A model generated the notes under the pieces. That model saw only the letters and a program-made list of their open reading frames with translations. It did no database searches and was not told where the DNA came from. The position numbers were made by a program, and so were the translations under genes. From a bacterium (GTDB taxonomy: Bacteria; Vulcanimicrobiota; Vulcanimicrobiia; Vulcanimicrobiales; SCRA01), in NCBI GenBank assembly GCA_004298675.1, contig SCRI01000002.1:33396-97395 (forward strand): 64,000 bases of DNA, given 5' to 3'. How positions within the stretch are numbered: the stretch's first letter is position 1; every line of letters begins with the position of its first letter. This document shows, one piece after another, positions 60,019 to 64,000 of the stretch.

Positions 60019-61493
60019 CGTTCCACCTGGTAGACACCGATGGGCGCAAATGGCCCGTTGGCGCGCCGCGCGCGCAGCCCTTTCAACTTGGGCACGCGGT
60101 CGAAGGCTAGATAGACCGGACGCATGCGCATCCATGCGGGATAGCGTGCAGCGATGTCGTCCGGCCAGGCGGAGACGATGATGCGGCGGCCCAACGAACG
60201 CTCGACATACGCGGCGTAGCCCAGCGCCGTCGCGTCCATCCACGGCGCCACCACCACCGCGTCACCCGGCGTGGAAGCGCGCACGGTGTCGATCACGCTC
60301 TGCGCGCCGTGGTCGTTGCGCTGCTGCGAAATCGAGCCGTTGGCGTGCAGCGCGTGCCACCCGGCCAACGCCGCGAACAGCAGCACCAGCCACGCCGAGA
60401 CCCGCTCGGCCATGCCGCCGCGCGTGAACCACGTGGCGGGGAGAAAGCACGCCAGCGCCACGCCGGTCATCCAAAACGAGAGCAGAAAGTAGCGCGCCAC
60501 GTCGCCCTCGACGTCGCGAAAGGCCACCGCGAACGGCACGGCGGCAAAGGCCGCCACACCCACGCCCACCGCCGCGCGCCAATCACGCACGGCCAGTACG
60601 ACCAGACCGATGGTCGCAAGCACCATACCGTCGCGGCCAAACTCCGTCAGCGCCGCCTGGAGCCAGTAGACTGCGGCGGCGGGATAGGCACTCAGGCGCA
60701 ACGCCGCGCCGAACGTAGAGCCGGCCCCGAACTGACTGCCGCTGACCTCCGCGAGCAAGCCATGCCAAGTCGAGGGATGATTGTAATCCCACAGAAACCC
60801 GCCGTCGACCCCCGGCAGCACGTGCGCGGGATCGAGGCCGGCCGCCGTTACCAGCGCGGAGCGAATGGGGAGGTAGGCGTAGAGTGCCAGCGCGGCACCC
60901 ACGATAGCCGCGCAGCCGGTCAGCACCCGCGCCGAAGGCAGGCGCTCGCGCGCGACCACGAGCAACACGAGGCCGGGGATCGACCACAGCGCGATGGGGT
61001 GGTTGGCCAGCCCCAAGCCGAGCCAGAGCGCGCACCAGCGCAGCATGCGCGGATCACCCTCCAGCCGATACTCCAGCGCGCACGCAATCGCCAGCGCCCC
61101 CAAGAACAGCGCGAAATCGTGCACGTCGGCGCGGATGGCACGCGTCCACACCACCTCGCCGAAGGCAAACCACCACGCCGCCAGCAGCGCGAGCGGAGGG
61201 AAGGCCCCCAAGCGCACCGCCACGCGCCACAGCATCCATGCGCCGCCCGCCACGGCCAGCGCGCACATGGCGTTGATGCGCCATGCCACGCTCCCAAGCG
61301 GCAGCGCATGGGAAAAGGCCCAACCAACCAGCGTGAAGAGCGGGAAGCCCGTGGGATGGGCGATGCCGAGGATATACGGTACCGTCTGTAGCTCCCCCGT
61401 ATCCCAGAACGCGGGATATCCCCCGGCCGAGGCAAGGTACAGCATCAGCGGTACGAGAAACGCAAGGGCTCCCAACAGCCGAAGCACGAGCAT
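60015..61493 (-). CDS. DUF2723 membrane protein, O-mannosyltransferase-like GT-C
   Basis: The 492-residue protein has the DUF2723 signature in the first periplasmic loop (YPAFWDTGELQTVPYILGIA, HPTGFPLFTLVGWAF), with the Asp and Glu typical of GT-C enzymes, about eleven helices, and a C-terminal soluble region of about 110 residues. Related proteins are predicted to transfer sugars from polyprenyl phosphate to proteins or lipids. The start codon shares bases with that of divergent serA (CATG), leaving no intergenic DNA. Confidence 0.85.
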   Translation of the reverse strand: MLVLRLLGALAFLVPLMLYLASAGGYPAFWDTGELQTVPYILGIAHPTGFPLFTLVGWAFSHALPLGSVAWRINAMCALAVAGGAWMLWRVAVRLGAFPPLALLAAWWFAFGEVVWTRAIRADVHDFALFLGALAIACALEYRLEGDPRMLRWCALWLGLGLANHPIALWSIPGLVLLVVARERLPSARVLTGCAAIVGAALALYAYLPIRSALVTAAGLDPAHVLPGVDGGFLWDYNHPSTWHGLLAEVSGSQFGAGSTFGAALRLSAYPAAAVYWLQAALTEFGRDGMVLATIGLVVLAVRDWRAAVGVGVAAFAAVPFAVAFRDVEGDVARYFLLSFWMTGVALACFLPATWFTRGGMAERVSAWLVLLFAALAGWHALHANGSISQQRNDHGAQSVIDTVRASTPGDAVVVAPWMDATALGYAAYVERSLGRRIIVSAWPDDIAARYPAWMRMRPVYLAFDRVPKLKGLRARRANGPFAPIGVYQVER

Positions 61494-63102
61494 GCAAGTA
61501 CGTCAACGCCCACAACAGCCCTTCGTCCCCCGCGTCATCGTCGCCGAGTCGTTCGTCCATGACGGTATGGACGTGCTCCGCGGAGGAGGCGTCGAGATCG
61601 TGGACGCCGTCGGCCATCCACGCGCCGATCTGCTAAACCTGCTCGAATCGGCCGATGCCCTGATCGTGCGCAGCGAGACGCGCGTCGACGAGGAGCTGCT
61701 GGCGGCGGGCCCGCGTCTGGCCGTGGTCGGCCGAGCCGGTGTCGGCGTCGACGCCATCGACCTCGCCGCCGCCACGCGCCGCGGCATCGTGGTGCTCAAC
61801 ACGCCGGGCGGCAATACGCTGGCGGCGACGGAACAGACCTTCGCCCTGATGCTGAATCTCTTGCGCCACACCACCACGGCGCACCAGCGTCTGCAGCGCG
61901 GCGAATGGAGCCGCCGGGACCTGGTGGGCACGGAGCTGGCCGGGAAGACGCTGGGCATCGTCGGCATCGGCCGCGTGGGCGGTAACGTGGCGGCGCGCGC
62001 GCGCGTCTTCGGCATGCGGGTCCTGGCCTACGATCCCTTCGTGAGTCAGGCCCGCGCCGAGGCCTTGGGCGCAAAACTGGTCGACCTGGAGACGCTGCTG
62101 CGCAACGCCGACATCGTGACGCTCCACGCCCCGCGCACCGCGCAAACGCAGGACATGATCGGCGCGCGCGAACTCGGCCTGATGCGGCAAGGCACGCGCT
62201 TGATCAACTGCGCGCGCGGAGGATTAGTGGTGGAGGAGGCGCTGCTGGACGCGCTCGACTCCGGACACCTCGCCGGCGCCGCCATCGACGTGGTACGCGA
62301 GGAGCCGCCGCCGCCGGGCGGCACGGCGCGCAGACTGCACGGACACCCGAAGATCGTGGCCACGCCGCACCTGGGCGGTTCCACGCACGAGGCCCTGGCG
62401 CGCATCGCCACGGAACTGGCGAAGGACATCCTAGCGGTGCTCGACGGGCGCCCGCCGATGGCCGCCGTCAACGCCCCCGCCGTCCCCGACGACGACGTGC
62501 GCCCGTTCGTGGACCTGGCCTCGATTCTCGGCGGCCTCTATCCGCAGCTGCTCGAGCGCACCACGCTGCCGTCGTTTTCGCTGACGCTGGAGGGCGAGAT
62601 CGCGCGCTACGACGCGGAGCCGTTCGTGGTGGCGTTTCTCGTGGGTCTGCTGCAGCACGTCACGGATCGCCGCGTCACCACCGTGAACGCGCGCGGCATC
62701 GCCGCCGAGCTGGGCATCGCCGTCGAAGTGCTTGCCGCCAAGTGCGAGCGCGGGTTCGCGTCGGGTCTCTCGTTGCGCGGCGGCGAGCTCGCCTTGGCGG
62801 GCACGGTCGTGCACGGCGAGCAGCCGCGCCTAGTGGAGATCTCCGGCTACGAAGTCGACGTCGAGCCGCGTGGCGCGCTCTTGACCACGCGTCACCACGA
62901 CGTACCCGGCATCGTCGGCAAAGTCGGCACGGTCCTGGGCGAAGCCGGCATCAACATCTCGCACATGCAAGTAGCCCGCGATGGCGACGGAAACGCCATC
63001 ATGATCATGGGCGTGGCCGCGGCGCCGGAACCGCCCGTGCTGGAGCGTCTGCGGGCGCTGCCGGGATTGAACGTGGTGCGCTGCCTCGTCGTCGACCGAT
63101 GA
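61492..63102 (+). CDS. serA: D-3-phosphoglycerate dehydrogenase
   Basis: SerA oxidises 3-phosphoglycerate to 3-phosphohydroxypyruvate, the first step of serine synthesis. The 536-residue length fits the long form. It has an NAD-binding motif (LGIVGIGRVGGNVAARARVF), Arg and Glu of the active site (LINCARGGLVVEEALLDAL, AIDVVREEPP), His in ATPHLGGSTHEALARI, an intervening domain (about 320-450) and a C-terminal ACT domain (HHDVPGIVGKVGTVLGEAGI) for serine feedback. The frame is open far upstream, but that is inside the divergent gene. Its stop overlaps the phosphatase start (ATGA). Confidence 0.95.
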   Translation: MQVRQRPQQPFVPRVIVAESFVHDGMDVLRGGGVEIVDAVGHPRADLLNLLESADALIVRSETRVDEELLAAGPRLAVVGRAGVGVDAIDLAAATRRGIVVLNTPGGNTLAATEQTFALMLNLLRHTTTAHQRLQRGEWSRRDLVGTELAGKTLGIVGIGRVGGNVAARARVFGMRVLAYDPFVSQARAEALGAKLVDLETLLRNADIVTLHAPRTAQTQDMIGARELGLMRQGTRLINCARGGLVVEEALLDALDSGHLAGAAIDVVREEPPPPGGTARRLHGHPKIVATPHLGGSTHEALARIATELAKDILAVLDGRPPMAAVNAPAVPDDDVRPFVDLASILGGLYPQLLERTTLPSFSLTLEGEIARYDAEPFVVAFLVGLLQHVTDRRVTTVNARGIAAELGIAVEVLAAKCERGFASGLSLRGGELALAGTVVHGEQPRLVEISGYEVDVEPRGALLTTRHHDVPGIVGKVGTVLGEAGINISHMQVARDGDGNAIMIMGVAAAPEPPVLERLRALPGLNVVRCLVVDR

Positions 63103-63740
63103 AGCCGGGGACGCGGCTGTGGCTGGTTCGCCACGGCGAGACCACCTGGAACATCGAGGGACGCTACCAAGGGCGTAAAGACTCCATGCTCTCGGGGCGT
63201 GGAATGGCGCAGGCCCACGCCCTGGCGGAGCGCCTCGCACACGAGCCCCCCGCCGCCATCGTCGCCAGCCCGCTCCTGCGCACACGCTCCACGGCGGACG
63301 TGGTGGCGCAACGCGTTGACCTGCACACCGAGGTCGATCAGCGCCTGATCGAGATCTCTCACGGCGTCTGGGAGGGCTGCACGCGCGCCGAAGTGGAGGA
63401 GCGCTGGCCGGAGATGCTGGCGCAGTGGCGGCGCGCCCCGCACGACGTGCGCTTTCCCGAGGGCGAGACGCTGCATGACGTGCTGGAACGCTGGTGTGAT
63501 TTCCTCGCCCATCCGCCGGCTAGCGCCTCGCCGCTGCTGGTGGTGACGCACGACGTCATCGTGCGGCTTGCGCTCCTAGCCGTGGAGGGCAAAGGGCCGG
63601 AAGCCTACCACGAGGTGGTGGCGGAGAACGCCGCCATCAGCGAGATCACCGTGCACGACGGGCGCCTCACCGTCACGCGCGTCAACGACGCAGCACATCT
63701 GGACGGCCTGCGCGCGGACGTGGCTTCGCAGGCGTCGTAA
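63099..63740 (+). CDS. histidine phosphatase family protein, candidate phosphoserine phosphatase
   Basis: The 213-residue enzyme has the phosphohistidine motif [33 protein letters not shown], Glu in [12 protein letters not shown] and the second His in [15 protein letters not shown]. Members include cofactor-dependent phosphoglycerate mutase, CobC and the PspA-type phosphoserine phosphatase of Hydrogenobacter. The 213-residue length and coupling to serA favour the last, since no HAD-type SerB is seen here. This is inference from context. Confidence 0.85.
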   Translation: MKPGTRLWLVRHGETTWNIEGRYQGRKDSMLSGRGMAQAHALAERLAHEPPAAIVASPLLRTRSTADVVAQRVDLHTEVDQRLIEISHGVWEGCTRAEVEERWPEMLAQWRRAPHDVRFPEGETLHDVLERWCDFLAHPPASASPLLVVTHDVIVRLALLAVEGKGPEAYHEVVAENAAISEITVHDGRLTVTRVNDAAHLDGLRADVASQAS

Positions 63741-63763
63741 CGGCCCTCCAGAACCCTGTGCGC

Positions 63764-64000
63764 ATGTGCGCGCGCAGGCTCCTCACCGCTGCCGTGGCGG
63801 TGGCCATGCTCGGAGTGCCAGCATTCGGCGCGCCGGCCGCGGCCGGCGGCGTGCCCGCGCTCAGCGGACCGCAGATCGGCCAGCCCGCTCCGGATTTCAC
63901 GCTGACCACACTCGACGGCAAGCGCGTTCAGCTGGCGGATTTTCGCGGCAAGACGCTGGTCCTCAACGTCTGGGCCACCTGGTGCCCACCCTGCCGCCTC
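63764..64000 (+). CDS. TlpA/ResA-like thioredoxin, N-terminal part
   Basis: The 79 residues in the window start with a signal sequence ([20 protein letters not shown]), then [20 protein letters not shown], and end at the redox motif [13 protein letters not shown]. The gene runs off the right edge. TlpA/ResA proteins reduce disulfides in the periplasm, often for cytochrome maturation. ATG 63764 is chosen; GTG 63758 is in frame two codons upstream. Confidence 0.88.
   Translation, partial: MCARRLLTAAVAVAMLGVPAFGAPAAAGGVPALSGPQIGQPAPDFTLTTLDGKRVQLADFRGKTLVLNVWATWCPPCRL

Noticed and set aside
60994-61491. 166-codon N-terminal extension of serA
   Set aside because: It is antisense to the DUF2723 gene, and SerA homologues start with the segment that follows the ATG at 61492.
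1-64000. CRISPR arrays, insertion sequences, rRNA operons, replication origin
   Set aside because: No regularly spaced repeats, transposase genes with inverted ends, rRNA sequence or DnaA-box clusters were seen.

Overview
The window is a compact, high-GC stretch of a bacterial chromosome. It has many ATGA/GTGA stop-start overlaps, frequent GTG starts and a diderm-type gene set (ftsEX with an EnvC-like factor, cytochrome bd, TlpA-like thioredoxin). Secreted lipoproteins with repeated Y-A-P-P-Y-T-G blades, SARP-type regulators, a tricorn protease and an Rne/Rng with a long basic tail suggest an under-studied lineage, perhaps Candidatus Eremiobacterota (WPS-2/Vulcanimicrobiota). This placement is an inference from gene style; no rRNA gene is present to confirm it.

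Layout. 1-8.6 kb: the start of a LysR regulator, a small predicted membrane or secreted ORF, an atypical NRAMP-fold transporter, cydAB, a small basic DUF6496-like protein, a PYROXD2-like flavoprotein coupled to an APC permease, and gluQ. 8.6-12.1 kb: an orphan peptide-binding lipoprotein, then a low-GC type II restriction-modification pair (MT-A70 methyltransferase and BglII-like endonuclease). 12.1-18.1 kb, minus strand: a sugar-acid kinase with its MFS importer, then a cassette of acyl-CoA dehydrogenase, APH-fold kinase, DUF6285-like small protein and histidine phosphatase that resembles the lvaABC route for 4-hydroxyacyl-CoA. 18.2-30.1 kb: tricorn protease, a complete branched-chain-type ABC importer (livHMGF) with two paralogous binding proteins, a dienelactone hydrolase and a MatB/ACSF3-like CoA ligase.

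30.3-41 kb: Rne/Rng ribonuclease, then an overlapping minus-strand envelope operon reading ftsE, ftsX, histidine kinase, REC-GGDEF regulator, EnvC-like M23 peptidase, with two S41 C-terminal processing peptidases behind it. 41-46.6 kb: acyl-CoA dehydrogenase, a MOSC-like protein, tRNA-Leu(CAG), LysR regulator, hotdog thioesterase and a SPATA20-type thioredoxin protein.

46.6-52.7 kb holds what I consider the most novel system. A 1104-residue STAND regulator carries a winged helix at each end and is followed by a 159-residue stand-alone SARP-like regulator, a six-blade repeat lipoprotein and a secreted PDZ protein. The same 17-bp sequence, two GTAACC hexamers with an 11-bp period, lies exactly 10 nt upstream of a -10-like hexamer in front of both the small regulator and the lipoprotein. 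This is the textbook arrangement of a SARP operator.

52.7-64 kb: metE, then a lower-GC island (about 55.07-58.85 kb) with a RES/Xre toxin-antitoxin pair, two unknown membrane or secreted proteins, and a BrnA antitoxin whose BrnT partner is reduced to a C-terminal stub. After the island come two GT-C-type membrane proteins, serA coupled to a histidine phosphatase that may serve as phosphoserine phosphatase, and the start of a TlpA-like thioredoxin.
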